A DNA stretch of 64,000 nt from Streptomonospora sp. PA3 (GTDB taxonomy: Bacteria > Actinomycetota > Actinomycetes > Streptosporangiales > Streptosporangiaceae): assembly GCF_009728995.1 (NCBI RefSeq), contig NZ_VTZW01000009.1, positions 801,644-865,643 on the forward strand, written 5' to 3'. The notes beneath the pieces are model-generated. The model was not told the origin of the DNA. It made no database searches and saw nothing but the letters and a program-made list of their open reading frames with translations. Shown piece by piece: positions 54,534 through 63,688 of this stretch. Both the position numbers and the translations under genes were made by a program. The first letter of the stretch is position 1, and every line of letters starts with the position of its first letter.

Positions 54534-55658
54534 GTGTCACGTCCCGAACCCGATCCCGCGTCCGGCCCCGCGCCGGGCGGCGCCGCGGCGCGCTCGCCCG
54601 AGGTGGCCGCGGACGTGCCGCTGGCCGACTACACCACACTCGGCCTGGGCGGCCCCGCCGCGCGCTTCCGCGTCGCCGCCGACACCGAGGAGCTGATCGC
54701 CGCGGTGGCCGAGACCGAGGCGGCCGGCGACGCGCTGCTCGTCCTGGGCGGCGGGAGCAACCTGGTCGTCTCCGACCAGGGGTTTCCGGGCACGGTCGTG
54801 CACGCGGAGTCCCGCTCCGTGGAGTTCCGCAACGCCGACGAGGGCCGGGTGCGGATCCGGGCGGGCGCCGGGGTGCCGTGGGACCCGCTGGTCGCGCGGA
54901 CCGTCGCCGAAGGGCTCAGCGGCATCGAGTTCCTGTCCGGAATCCCCGGCCGCGTGGGCTCGACCCCGATCCAGAACGTGGGCGCCTACGGCCAGGAGGT
55001 CAGCCAGACCATCGTCGAGGTGCTGGTCTACGACCGGCGCACCGGCGAGCGGCGGACCATGGGCAACGCCGACTGCGGATTCGCCTACCGCGACAGCGTC
55101 TTCAAGGGTGACGACCGCTACGTCGTCTGCGAGGTCGTCTTCGAGCTGGAGCGCTCGCAGGTGAGCCGGCCCATCCGCTACGCCGAGGTCGCCCGCGCGC
55201 TGGGCACCGAGGCGGGTTCGCGCGTCCCGCTGGACCAGGCCCGCGAGACCGTCCTGGAACTGCGCCGCGGCAAGGGCATGGTGCTGGATCCCGACGACCC
55301 CGACACCCGCAGCGCGGGCTCGTTCTTCACCAACCCGGTCCTGGACCCGCCGGAGTACGCCGAGTTCGCCCGCCGCGCGGCCGACCTGCTCGGCCCCGGC
55401 GTCGAGCCGCCGGCCCACTTCGACGCCGACGGCCGCGCCAAGCTCTCCGCCGCCTGGCTGATCGACCACGCCGGCTTCACCCGCGGCTACGGATCTCCCG
55501 CGCGCATCTCCACGAAGCACACCCTCGCCCTGACCAACCCCGGCGACGCCACCACCGAAGACCTGCTGGCCCTGGCCCGCGAGGTCCGCGCGGGCGTGGC
55601 CAAGGCATTCGGAGTGACCCTGGTGAACGAGCCGGTGATGGTGGGCGTGGCCCTGTAG
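54534..55658 (+). CDS. murB: UDP-N-acetylmuramate dehydrogenase
   Basis: A 374-residue FAD enzyme of peptidoglycan synthesis (UDP-GlcNAc-enolpyruvate reduction). Motifs: YTTLGLGGPAARFRVAADTE, VLGGGSNLVVSDQGFPGTVV, GLSGIEFLSGIPGRVGSTPI, QNVGAYGQEVSQTI, the catalytic region FAYRDSVFK, RSAGSFFTNPVLDPPEYAEF and SAAWLIDHAGFTRG. It resembles the type I layout with the extra loop. GTG at 54534 is chosen (AGGGG upstream); a TTG two codons earlier is possible. N-terminal ~25 residues are a disordered extension. Confidence 0.93.
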   Translation: MSRPEPDPASGPAPGGAAARSPEVAADVPLADYTTLGLGGPAARFRVAADTEELIAAVAETEAAGDALLVLGGGSNLVVSDQGFPGTVVHAESRSVEFRNADEGRVRIRAGAGVPWDPLVARTVAEGLSGIEFLSGIPGRVGSTPIQNVGAYGQEVSQTIVEVLVYDRRTGERRTMGNADCGFAYRDSVFKGDDRYVVCEVVFELERSQVSRPIRYAEVARALGTEAGSRVPLDQARETVLELRRGKGMVLDPDDPDTRSAGSFFTNPVLDPPEYAEFARRAADLLGPGVEPPAHFDADGRAKLSAAWLIDHAGFTRGYGSPARISTKHTLALTNPGDATTEDLLALAREVRAGVAKAFGVTLVNEPVMVGVAL

Positions 55659-55870
55659 GCGGGGGTGACCGCCGGGGTGATGCGGTGGGACGGGGGTTGT
55701 GGCCGTGGCCCGTGGCCATCGGTTCGGGTGCCCGGTGGTCGGGCGTGCGTCGGGGGCGGCGGGGCGGCGGGTGGTTGAGTCGGCGTTCATCGGTTCGGGT
55801 GCCCGGTGGTTGGGCATGCGACGGGGCGGCGAGGGCGGCGGGGGTCGGGCTGAGTGATCATCGGTTGCCG
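55659..55870. repeat. 71-bp-period repeat, reverse-oriented pair downstream of murB
   Basis: ATCGGTTCGGGTGCCCGGTG at 55718 recurs at 55789, exactly 71 bp later, and similarity extends across the unit. The motif is the complement of the CACCCGAACCGAT core found in the arrays at 56.6-57.8 kb. No gene is present. Confidence 0.6.
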
Positions 55871-56377
55871 ACGGCGGATGGCAGGTCGCCCGAGGGGCCG
55901 CGACGGCGGTGGGTGGCGAGGGCGGGGGGCATTTCGGGCATATCGCTTCGGGGAAAGCGACGATGCCCGCCCATGTGGCGCGGTGTCCTTGCCTGGTGCG
56001 CCGGAGCATCCGATCTTCCGGGATGCGGAAGAATGGCGGGGTGGTTCGTCTGTTATGCCGGTCTGTGGCGGCGCCGGGAGCGGCCGCGGCGCCACGAGGT
56101 GCGCGGATGGATCGCTTGTGGCGCGAATTCCGCTACAAACGCCATGATCATCGCTGTCCAGGGCTGCACCGGCGGCCCCGGTGGCCCCGCATACCGGACA
56201 TGTCGGGACGAGTCGACGCCCGGGATCGCCCGCTGCGCGGCCGGAGGCCGCCCCCGCGAACCATCGGTGATGATCGTCGCCCGCCCGCCGCGGCATATGC
56301 CCCCGATGCCCGATTCCGTCTCCGGTATCGGCCGCGCCCGGCGGGTGCGCGGCCGCCGACCACGCGGTTTCTGTCGG
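55871..56377. other. Gene-free region
   Basis: About 500 bp without recognised genes or strong repeats. Frames on both strands are Arg/Gly-rich and unlike any family. It may contain decayed repeat units. Confidence 0.4.
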
Positions 56378-56434
56378 CGATCTTGTACTTGTGGTCACTT
56401 GTGACCGCTAACACTGACTAAAAGTACAAGATCG
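56378..56434. repeat. AT-rich nested palindrome
   Basis: CGATCTTGTACTT (56378-56390) is a perfect inverted repeat of 56422-56434. Inside it lies GGTCAC-TT-GTGACC (56393-56406). The tract from 56381 to ~56455 is much less GC-rich than its surroundings. It resembles an operator, attachment site or element end rather than a terminator, since no gene ends near it. Confidence 0.55.
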
Positions 56435-56549
56435 TTTCCTGAGAGTTAGATTAAATCGGGCATTCGGGGTTCCGGGCGAGGGGCGGAGGGCGGACTGGCC
56501 TGGTCGAAACCCGACCGGCGCGCCGCCGCCCCCGTCGCCCACCGCGACC

Positions 56550-56722
56550 GACATCCTTCCGAACCGATGATCGCGAGCCGCACCCACCGCTGTCCTCGCC
56601 GCCCGTTGCACGCGCAACCGGCGGGCACCCGAACCGATACGCGCGGGCCGGGCCATCCGCGGCCGTCGCCGCCCCGTTGCATGCGCAACCGGCGAGCACC
56701 GGGACCGATCCGCGCGGGTCTG
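56550..56722. repeat. 71-bp-period repeat array preceding palindrome copy C
   Basis: Cores GGCGGGCACC at 56620 and GGCGAGCACC at 56691 are 71 bp apart, each inside a unit of the form TTGCAYGCGCAACCGGCGRG followed by CACC and a GAACCGATNCGCGCGGG-like stretch. A decayed unit precedes them. Confidence 0.65.
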
Positions 56723-56994
56723 CGTCCTGTTTAAGGAGCCGGGCACCACAGGAGGTTGCGGCAATGGGGCTGGGTTGCGCGAAGCGCTGTGCGCCAGCTT
56801 GCCGCCGAGCGCACGGTGCACTTTTGCGCTGGAGGTCCGCCACCGGTGGTGCGGCTCCACCTGGGACGGGCTGCGTGCGCTCGGCGGCAAGCTGTGCTCG
56901 CGCTTCGCGGGGCGCACCCATTGCCGCAGCCCCGATGGTGGCCGCCCCGGGTGGTTCCCGGTGGGTGCCTGGAAAGCGGCGCCGCCGTCCTTCT
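56723..56994. repeat. Palindromic intergenic repeat, copy C
   Basis: Perfect 20-bp arms, AGCTTGCCGCCGAGCGCACG (56796-56815) with 56874-56893, surround GTCCGCCACCGGTGGTGCGG. The left end CGTCCTGTTTAAGGAGCCGG is shared with copies A and D. The segment 56745-56770 corresponds to the outer arm of copy A, but here the right outer arm has diverged. It is nearly identical to copy D except for a ~60-bp segment missing here. Confidence 0.8.
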
Positions 56995-57219
56995 CCAATA
57001 CCACCCAACCTTGCGCCGTCGTCGCTGCACTCGTCGGGTGGTCAGCCGGCGGGCACCGGGTCGGTGGGCGCGGGCTGGGCCACCCGCCGTCCTCGCCGCC
57101 CGTTGCACGCGCAACCGGCGGGCACCCGAACCGATACGCGCGGGCCCGGCCGTCCGCCGCCCTCGCTGCCCCGTCGCAGGCGCAGTCGGCGAGCACCGGG
57201 ACCGATCCGCGCGGGTCTG
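56995..57219. repeat. 71-bp-period repeat array between palindrome copies C and D
   Basis: Three units with cores at 57048, 57117 and 57188 (spacing 69 and 71 bp). The last unit and its junction to the palindrome are almost identical to those before copy C, so array plus palindrome were duplicated as a block. Confidence 0.65.
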
Positions 57220-57546
57220 CGTCCTGTTTAAGGAGCCGGGCACCACAGGAGGTTGCGGCAATGGGGCTGGGTTGCGCGAAGCGCCCGCCCGTCACCCGCC
57301 GCCGCCCCAACGGAGGCGCTTCGCGCCACGTACCTATTCAGAGCCAGCTTGCCGCCGAGCGCACGGTGCACTTTTGCGCTGGAGGTCCGCCACCGGTGGT
57401 GCGCCTCCACCTGGGACGGGCTGCGTGCGCTCGGCGGCAAGCTGTGATCGCGCTTCGCGAGGCGCACCCATTGCCGCAGCCCCGATGGTGGCCGCCCCGG
57501 GTGGTTCCCGGTGGGTGCCTGGAAAGCGGCGCCCCCGCCGTTCTTA
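57220..57546. repeat. Palindromic intergenic repeat, copy D
   Basis: Perfect 20-bp arms lie at 57346-57365 and 57424-57443. Relative to copy C it contains ~60 extra bp (57284-57345) that match the left flank of copy B, including CGGAGGCGCTTCG and GCCACGTACCTATTCAGAG. The right end is CCCCCGCCGTTCTTAG. Confidence 0.8.
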
Positions 57547-57830
57547 GCCCCGATCCAACCCTGCGTCGTCGTCGCTGCTCTCGTCGGGTGGGCCACAGGC
57601 GGGCACCGGGTGCGGTGGGCGCGGGCTGAGCCCCGCGCCGTCCTTGCTGCCCTCGTCGTATGCCGCACCGGCGGGCACCCGAACCGTTAGGCGCGGGCTG
57701 AACCACTCGCCGCCCTCGCTGCCCCGTCGCAGGCGCAACCGGCGGGCACCGGGTCCGCTGGGCTGGGGCCCAGCCACCCGCCGCCTTCGCCGGTGCGCCG
57801 CCGCACCGGCGTTCGGCCGGCCCGAGTAGC
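57547..57830. repeat. 71-bp-period repeat array after palindrome copy D
   Basis: Cores GGCGGGCACC lie at 57598, 57670 and 57741 (spacing 72 and 71 bp), followed by a decayed unit. The remaining bases to 57981 include two short AT-rich direct repeats (TTTTTATTCGGC and CTTTTATTCGCC, 57915-57948). Confidence 0.6.
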
Positions 57831-57981
57831 CGCCGGCCGACCCGAGTCCCCGTCTGCGGGCCCGAGGCCCCGCCGGCCGACCCGAGTCCCAGTCTGCGGC
57901 TCCCGGTCCAAACCTTTTTATTCGGCGTCCCCAACTCTTTTATTCGCCATTCTTTCCGTCGTCGGACGCCATTCCCAAGAA

Positions 57982-58009
57982 TTGCGGAAACGTATTTCCC
58001 TGCTACCGT
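57982..58009 (+). promoter_or_regulatory. Promoter of the GDT1-family transporter transcript
   Basis: TTGCGG (57982-57987) and TGC-TACCGT (58004-58009) are separated by 16 bp, with an extended -10. Predicted start is just upstream of the riboswitch P1 stem. Confidence 0.55.
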
Positions 58010-58016
58010 GGAAAAC

Positions 58017-58142
58017 GTCGAAGGGGAGTAGTCCTCGATTCGCGCGGTCGACATACCGGTGGATCTTTCGCGGACACGGGGTCCGCCCGGATCCGCCCGG
58101 CGCGCGGGCCTGTGCTGGCAGCAGGCGGACGAGACCTTCGTC
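58017..58142 (+). promoter_or_regulatory. yybP-ykoY-type manganese riboswitch
   Basis: The 5' side CGAAGGGGAGTAG (58019-58031) and the 3' side GACGAGACCTTCG (58128-58140) are the conserved halves of the yybP-ykoY (RF00080) aptamer: GGGGAGTAG is followed by a paired region, and GAGACCTT closes the P1 stem (CGAAGG with CCTTCG). The downstream hairpin CCCGG/CCGGG (58142-58160) may be part of the expression platform. The class is known to sense Mn2+ and to control TMEM165/GDT1, TerC and MntP genes, and the next gene is a GDT1-family transporter. Confidence 0.82.
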
Positions 58143-58208
58143 CCGGCAGGCAACTCCGGGGCGAGGCGCCGTTTCCCGCTTCCGCCCGGCACAGACGACG
58201 GAGGACGC

Positions 58209-58799
58209 ATGGAATTCCTGCTCGCCATCGCGGCCAGCACCGGTGTGGTGTTCGTCGCAGAAATGGGTGACAAGACGCAGTTGGTCGCGATGTCCCTCGC
58301 TACGCGCTACCGCGCCGCGACCGTCCTGCTCGGAATCACCGCCGCGACCCTGGCCGTGCACGGTGTGAGCGTGCTCATCGCCGAGGTGCTCGGCCTTGCC
58401 CTGCCCACCGACTGGATCACCCTCGCGGCCGGGATCGCCTTCGTCTGCTTCGGGGTGTGGACCCTGCTCGGCGACGAGCTCACCGACAAGGACGAGGAGC
58501 GCGCGGCCTCGCGACGGATCCGCTCCGGTGTCGTCACCGTGGCCGTGGTGTTCTTCATCGCCGAGCTGGGCGACAAGACCATGCTCGCCACCATCACCGT
58601 GGGCACCCGCTACGACTGGCTTCCCGTGTGGATCGGGTCGACGGCCGGGATGGTCGTCGCCGACGCGCTCGCGATCGGGCTGGCGGCCCTCCTCGGCAAG
58701 AAGCTGCCCGAACGGGCCATCCAGATCGGTGCGGCGCTGCTGTTCTTCCTCGCGGGCGGCGCGATGGTGTTCCAGGGCGTGCGCGCGGTCGCGAGCTGA
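58209..58799 (+). CDS. GDT1/TMEM165 (UPF0016) family Mn2+/Ca2+ transporter
   Basis: A 196-residue membrane protein with six hydrophobic helices in two inverted halves. Each half has the family signature: VFVAEMGDKTQLVAMSLATR (~14-33) and FFIAELGDKTMLATITVGTR (~118-137). The E-x-G-D-K-T motifs coordinate the metal. Bacterial members export manganese (family knowledge). GGAGG directly precedes the ATG. A manganese riboswitch in the leader suggests induction by excess Mn2+. Confidence 0.9.
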   Translation: MEFLLAIAASTGVVFVAEMGDKTQLVAMSLATRYRAATVLLGITAATLAVHGVSVLIAEVLGLALPTDWITLAAGIAFVCFGVWTLLGDELTDKDEERAASRRIRSGVVTVAVVFFIAELGDKTMLATITVGTRYDWLPVWIGSTAGMVVADALAIGLAALLGKKLPERAIQIGAALLFFLAGGAMVFQGVRAVAS

Positions 58800-58894
58800 C
58801 CCCGACCCGCCGCCCGGCCGCCCCGCCGCTTCACCGGCTTCCTCCGGGCTCCCAGGTGCTCACCCGCCGGCCGCCCCGCTTGCTCCTCGTGCGC

Positions 58895-59935
58895 CTACTC
58901 GCCGGCCGCGCCCTCGCCCGGCGGTGCCGCGAGCCACGCGTCGATCCCCGCCAGCAGCTCCTTCTTCAGCGCCTCGGGCGCCGCCGATCCGCGGACGGAC
59001 ATCCGCGCCAGCTCGGCCAGTTCCTCGTCGGTGAAGCCGAACACCTCGCGGGCGATCCGGTACTGCTCGGCCAGCCGGGGGCCGAACAGCAGCGGGTCGT
59101 CGGCGCCCAGCGCGATCGGCGCCCCCGCGTCGAAGAGCCGGCGCAGCGGTACGTGGCCGATCTCGCTGTAGACCCCGAGCGCTACGTTGGAGCTGGGGCA
59201 CAGCTCCAGAGTGACGCCCTGGGTGGCGACCCGCTCCAGCAGATAGGGATCCTCGGTCGCCCCCACGCCGTGGCCGACGCGGTCGGCGGCCAGGTCGTCC
59301 AGGCACTCCCGCACACTGCGGGCCCCCAGCAGCTCCCCGCCGTGCGGCGCCGAGAGCAGCCCGGCGCGCCGCGCGATGCGGAAGGCGCCCTCGAAGTCCA
59401 GGGCCCGCCCGCGCCGCTCGTCGTTGTTCAGCCCGAAGGAGACCACGCCCCGCCCGGCGTACTGGGCGGCCAGGCGGGCCAGCGCCTTGGCGTCGAGCGG
59501 ATGCTTGGTGCGGTTGGCCGCGACCATGATCCCGATGCCCACGCCGGTCTCGCGCTCGGCGGCACCGGCCGCATCGAGGATCAGCTCCAGCGTGGAGGTC
59601 AGCCCGTCGAAGCGGGAGGCGTAGCCGCTGGGGTCGACCTGGATCTCCAGCCAGCCCGACCCGGCCGCCCGGTCGTCCTCGGCGGCCTCCCGCAGCAGCC
59701 GGTACATGGCCTCGGGCGTGCTCAGCACCGAGCGGGCGATGTCGTAGAGCCGCTGGAACCGGAACCATCCGCGCTCGTCGGTCGCCCGCAGCCGCGGCGG
59801 CCACTCCGCCGCCAGCGCGTGGGGCAGGTGGACGCCGTAGCGCTCGGCGAGTTCGACCAGGGTCGAGTGCCGCATCGAACCGGTGAAGTGCTGGTGCAGG
59901 TGCGCCTTGGGGAGTCGGGAGATGGGACGTGCCAT
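58895..59935 (-). CDS. add: Adenosine deaminase family protein
   Basis: A 346-residue metal-dependent TIM-barrel deaminase. KAHLHQHFTGSMRHSTLVEL provides the HxH zinc pair. SFGLNNDERRG, LLSAPHGGELLGA (the family HAGE motif here reads HGGE), DRVGHGVGATEDPYLLERVA, LELCPSSNVALGV and PIALGADDPLLFG (the catalytic Asp pair) follow. The altered motifs (HLHQHF rather than HLHxHLEG; HGGE) mark it as a divergent member, so the exact substrate (adenosine, adenine or another purine) is uncertain. Its place beside aspC and secE is conserved in streptomycetes. Confidence 0.85.
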   Translation of the reverse strand: MARPISRLPKAHLHQHFTGSMRHSTLVELAERYGVHLPHALAAEWPPRLRATDERGWFRFQRLYDIARSVLSTPEAMYRLLREAAEDDRAAGSGWLEIQVDPSGYASRFDGLTSTLELILDAAGAAERETGVGIGIMVAANRTKHPLDAKALARLAAQYAGRGVVSFGLNNDERRGRALDFEGAFRIARRAGLLSAPHGGELLGARSVRECLDDLAADRVGHGVGATEDPYLLERVATQGVTLELCPSSNVALGVYSEIGHVPLRRLFDAGAPIALGADDPLLFGPRLAEQYRIAREVFGFTDEELAELARMSVRGSAAPEALKKELLAGIDAWLAAPPGEGAAGE

Positions 59936-60048
59936 GACCCAAGGGTGCCTCAGACGGCGGCGGCGGTGCCGGAGGTCCTTCGAAAACCTCCGGCACCGCC
60001 GCCGGTGCGCGCCGGGCGGGCGCCGGCGCCCAGGGCGCCTTGCCGCCC

Positions 60049-61257
60049 TTACCCGGCCTCGCCGACGAGCTTCTGGATGCGGCTGACGCCCTCCTCCAGG
60101 TCGGCGTCGCCCAGCGCGTAGGACAGCCGCAGGTAGCCGGGTGTGCCGAACGCCTCGCCGGGGACCACCGCCACCTCGGCCTGCTCCAGGATGACCTCGG
60201 CGAGCTCGGTGGAGGTCTGCGGGCGCCGGCCGCGGATCTCGCGGCCCAGCAGCCCCTTGACCGAGGGGTAGGCGTAGAAGGCGCCCTCGGGCTCAGGGCA
60301 CACGACTCCGGGGATCTCGTTGAGCATGCGCACGATGGTTTGCCGGCGTCGGTCGAAGGCCGCGCGCATCTCGGCGACGGCCGCCAGGTCGCCGGAGACC
60401 GCGGTCAGTGCGGCGGCCTGGGAGACGTTGGCGACGTTGGAGGTGGCGTGCGACTGGAGGTTGCCCGCCGCCTTGACCACGTCCGCGGGGCCCACGATCC
60501 AGCCCACGCGCCAGCCGGTCATCGCGTAGGTCTTGGCCACGCCGTTGACGACGACGGTGCGCTCGGCGATCTCGGGCACCTCCACCGGCAGCGAGCTGAA
60601 GCGCGCGTCGCCGTAGACGAGGTGCTCGTAGATCTCGTCGGTGAGCACCCACAGCCCGTGCTCGGCGGCCCAGCGGCCGATGGCCCGCACCTGCTCGGGC
60701 GGGTAGACCGCGCCGGTGGGGTTGGACGGCGAGACGAACACCAGCAGCTTGGTGCGCTCGGTGCGGGCGGCCTCCAGGTCGTCGACCGAGGCGCGGTAGC
60801 CGGTGGACTCGTCGGTGACCACGTAGCGGGGCACGCCGCCGGCCAGCTTGATCGACTCGGGGTAGGTCGTCCAGTAGGGCGCCACGACCAGCACCTCGTC
60901 GCCGGGGTCGAGAAGTGTGGCGAACGCCTCGTAGATGGCCTGCTTGCCGCCGTTGGTGACCAGCACCTGGGCGGGTTCGACCGAGTAGCCGGAGTCGCGC
61001 AGCGTCTTGGCGGCGATCGCCTCCTTCAGCTCGGGCAGCCCGCCGGCCGGCGTGTAGCGGTGGAACCGGGGCTCCCGGCAGGCCTGCACCGCGGACTCGA
61101 TGATGTAGTCGGGGGTCGGGAAGTCGGGTTCGCCGGCGCCGAAACCGATGACGGGGCGCCCGGCCGCCTTCATTGCCTTTGCCTTGGCGTCCACGGCCAG
61201 TGTCGCTGACTCGGAGATGCCGCCGATACGTGCGGAGATGCGAGGTCGGTCAGTCAT
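60049..61257 (-). CDS. aspC: Pyridoxal-phosphate aspartate aminotransferase (class I/II)
   Basis: A 402-residue cytosolic enzyme. [91 protein letters not shown] and the PLP lysine in [19 protein letters not shown] are visible. [15 protein letters not shown] ends with the substrate-carboxylate arginine. It fits the 1-beta subgroup common in actinobacteria. The ATG has GGAGG unusually close upstream. It diverges from tRNA-Trp and secE. Confidence 0.92.
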   Translation of the reverse strand: MTDRPRISARIGGISESATLAVDAKAKAMKAAGRPVIGFGAGEPDFPTPDYIIESAVQACREPRFHRYTPAGGLPELKEAIAAKTLRDSGYSVEPAQVLVTNGGKQAIYEAFATLLDPGDEVLVVAPYWTTYPESIKLAGGVPRYVVTDESTGYRASVDDLEAARTERTKLLVFVSPSNPTGAVYPPEQVRAIGRWAAEHGLWVLTDEIYEHLVYGDARFSSLPVEVPEIAERTVVVNGVAKTYAMTGWRVGWIVGPADVVKAAGNLQSHATSNVANVSQAAALTAVSGDLAAVAEMRAAFDRRRQTIVRMLNEIPGVVCPEPEGAFYAYPSVKGLLGREIRGRRPQTSTELAEVILEQAEVAVVPGEAFGTPGYLRLSYALGDADLEEGVSRIQKLVGEAG

Positions 61258-61496
61258 GCCTCCATGCTTACACGCGCGGGCCGGTCGTTTTCCGGGTCCG
61301 CCGGGAAACGGCCGGGAGGCAACCGAAACCGTTTCGGAGCGTGCGGCGGGCAGTCCGCGGGCAATCCGGGTTGGTGCCGCAGCGCGATTGGGCATACACT
61401 CGTGCAACCGATGGTCCGGACACCGGGCGCCGAATGCTGTACTCGGTGCGCGGCACTCCGATCCGCGGCTATTGTGGGTACCGCGGTATCCGCTGA

Positions 61497-61569
61497 AGGG
61501 CAGTGGCTCAATTGGAAGAGCACCGGTCTCCAAAACCGGCGGTTGGGGGTTCGAGTCCCTCCTGCCCTG
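61497..61569 (+). tRNA. tRNA-Trp (CCA)
   Basis: A 73-nt cloverleaf. Acceptor AGGGCAG pairs with CTGCCCT (61562-61568), discriminator G. The anticodon stem CCGGT/ACCGG encloses CTCCAAA with CCA at 61530-61532. CCA end not encoded. It precedes secE, as in other actinobacteria. Confidence 0.95.
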
Positions 61570-61681
61570 CAAAGGACACGTGGGCGAGATACGGCGCATC
61601 GCGTACGCGCGCCAGGCGTCCTCGATCGAGGCAGTTCCGCCGGAACAGTCCAGCCGAACCGTCGACTCCTAAGGACCTCAG

Positions 61682-61957
61682 GTGACACAGACTGACGCGG
61701 ACGCCAAGCCGGAGAAGGAGCGCAAGCGTCGTACCGGTCCGGTGACCTTCACCAAGCAGGTCGTCGGCGAGCTGCGCAAGGTGCGCTGGCCCACGCGGCG
61801 CGAGCTCATCACCTACACGATCGTCGTCATCGTGTTCGTGCTCATCATGGTCGGTTACATCTCGCTGCTCGACTTCGGGTTCGGCGAGGCCGTCACCTGG
61901 CTCTACGGCCAGTTCACCCCGGACACCACCGGGGGCGCTGCCGTCCCCGGCCAGTAG
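61682..61957 (+). CDS. secE: Preprotein translocase subunit SecE
   Basis: A 91-residue membrane protein. The cytoplasmic amphipathic helix TFTKQVVGELRKVRWPTRRE is the SecE signature, followed by one transmembrane helix (LITYTIVVIVFVLIMVGYIS). It clamps SecY in the translocon. The GTG start has AAGGAC upstream. It is followed by nusG, rplK and rplA in the conserved order. Confidence 0.95.
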   Translation: MTQTDADAKPEKERKRRTGPVTFTKQVVGELRKVRWPTRRELITYTIVVIVFVLIMVGYISLLDFGFGEAVTWLYGQFTPDTTGGAAVPGQ

Positions 61958-62082
61958 CGGCGCGCGCGGCGGCCGGTCGCATGGCCAAGGTGCGCCCGAC
62001 TAGCCCGTAAGCTGGCAGTAACCGGCGGCGGCGCTATCGAAGCGCACCGTCCAGCGCGCAACCGACGAGAGAAAGAGCAGCC

Positions 62083-62922
62083 GTGTCCGAGTCCCCACTG
62101 AGCCCCGGCGACCTCCCCGACGAGGAGCTGGATCAGTCGTCGGAGGAAGAGGCCGGTCCGCGCGCCGAGTACATCGACCCCGCTGACGGCTCCGCACTCG
62201 GCGCCGAGCCCGAGCAGGGCGGCGCCGAGGAGTCCGCGGGCGGGCGGCCCGAGGGCGAGGAGGCCGAGGGCGGCGACGCGGCCGGCGCCGAGGAGACCGG
62301 CGAAGCCGGCGAGGCCGAGGCCCCCCGCGTCGACCCCGTTGAGGAGTTCAAGCAGGAGCTGCTGCTGCTCCCCGGCGACTGGTATGTGGTGCACACCTAC
62401 GCCGGTTACGAGAACCGGGTCAAGGCCAACGTCGAGAGCCGCACCCAGTCGCTCAACATGGAGGAGTACATCTTCCAGGTCGAGGTGCCCACGCAGGAGG
62501 TCACCGAGGTCAAGAGCGGCAAGCGGCAGCAGGTCACCGAGAAGGTGCTGCCCGGCTATGTGCTCGTGCGCATGGAGCTGACCGACGAGTCCTGGGCCGC
62601 GATCCGCAACACCCCCGGCGTGACCGGTTTCGTGGGGCTGTCCAACAAGCCGGCTCCGCTGAGCCTGCAGGAGGTCGCCGACCTCCTCGCTCCCGAGGCC
62701 GAGGAGCAGCCCGAGCAACCGCAGAAGGAGAAGGCCGAGCCGCGCTCCGACGTCGCCTACGAGGTCGGGGAGTCGGTCACCGTGATGGAGGGGCCGTTCG
62801 CGACCCTGCCCGCCACGGTGAGCGAGATCAACGCCGACACCCAGAAGCTCAAGGTGCTGGTGTCGATCTTCGGCCGCGAGACCCCGGTGGAGCTCGGCTT
62901 CAACCAGGTCTCCAAGATCTAG
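62083..62922 (+). CDS. nusG: Transcription termination/antitermination protein NusG
   Basis: A 279-residue protein. A ~85-residue acidic, disordered N-terminal extension (Glu/Gly/Ala-rich) precedes the NGN domain ([20 protein letters not shown] and [20 protein letters not shown] with [14 protein letters not shown]). The KOW domain follows ([20 protein letters not shown]). The extension is typical of actinobacterial NusG. NusG binds RNA polymerase and couples transcription to translation or Rho. GTG start. Confidence 0.95.
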   Translation: MSESPLSPGDLPDEELDQSSEEEAGPRAEYIDPADGSALGAEPEQGGAEESAGGRPEGEEAEGGDAAGAEETGEAGEAEAPRVDPVEEFKQELLLLPGDWYVVHTYAGYENRVKANVESRTQSLNMEEYIFQVEVPTQEVTEVKSGKRQQVTEKVLPGYVLVRMELTDESWAAIRNTPGVTGFVGLSNKPAPLSLQEVADLLAPEAEEQPEQPQKEKAEPRSDVAYEVGESVTVMEGPFATLPATVSEINADTQKLKVLVSIFGRETPVELGFNQVSKI

Positions 62923-63180
62923 CGGCTCCTCCGCAGGACCCTGCCGAGCGGCCGCCGCACCACCGGTGGCCGCCGGCGCGTAGACTTGACGGGTTCGCCC
63001 TTCGCCGGGCGGACCCGCCGCGCCCCACTGCGCCGCCGCGCCGGGGCGCCCCACGCCTGAGCGCGGATCCGGCGCAGGTGTGGCCTCCACCGCGGACGCG
63101 AAGCCTCCGCGCTGCGGCCCGGCCCGCGGGCCGGCCGTCCGGGATCCACGACACACAGCAGATCAGGCAAAGGACCCGAT
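62923..63180 (+). promoter_or_regulatory. Leader region before rplK
   Basis: A TAGACT hexamer at 62980-62985 is a plausible -10 for rplK-rplA transcription, without a convincing -35. The remainder is GC-rich leader with a possible small hairpin (CGCCCTTCGCCGGGCG). No gene is seen. Confidence 0.4.
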
Positions 63181-63609
63181 ATGCCTCCGAAGAAGAAGAT
63201 CGCCGCGCTGGTCAAGGTTCAGCTTCCCGCTGGCCAGGCCACCCCGGCGCCGCCCGTCGGTACCGCGCTCGGTCCGCACGGCGTCAACATCATGGACTTC
63301 TGCAAGCAGTACAACGCTGCCACCGAAGCCCAGCGCGGAAGCGTCATCCCCGTAGAGATCACCATCTACGAGGACCGCTCCTTCACCTTCATCACCAAGA
63401 CGCCGCCGGCGCCCAAGCTGATCCTCAAGGCCGCGGGCCTGGACAAGGGCAGCAACGACCCCAGCCGCAAGTCGGCCGGTTCGGTGACCGAGGACCAGAT
63501 CCGCGAGATCGCGCAGACCAAGCTGCCCGACCTCAACACCGACGACCTGGACGTCGCGACCAAGATCGTCGCCGGCACCGCCCGTTCCATGGGCATCCAG
63601 ATCAAGTAG
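63181..63609 (+). CDS. rplK: 50S ribosomal protein L11
   Basis: A 142-residue protein: [20 protein letters not shown], then [20 protein letters not shown], then [20 protein letters not shown] and ARSMGIQI at the end. It binds the 23S GTPase-associated centre and is the thiostrepton target (family knowledge). It has an ATG start. It lies 79 bp before rplA, with which it forms an operon. Confidence 0.97.
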   Translation: MPPKKKIAALVKVQLPAGQATPAPPVGTALGPHGVNIMDFCKQYNAATEAQRGSVIPVEITIYEDRSFTFITKTPPAPKLILKAAGLDKGSNDPSRKSAGSVTEDQIREIAQTKLPDLNTDDLDVATKIVAGTARSMGIQIK

Positions 63610-63688
63610 CCGGCGAGGCCGACGACTCAGGGCAACCGTGGAAGGGCCGCGCGCTGGCCCCCACCACACCTCTCGATTTGGAGAAGCA

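Noticed and set aside
55718-57830. CRISPR array
   Set aside because: Repeats are ~71-bp units that diverge along their whole length, with no constant short repeat plus unique spacers and no cas genes.
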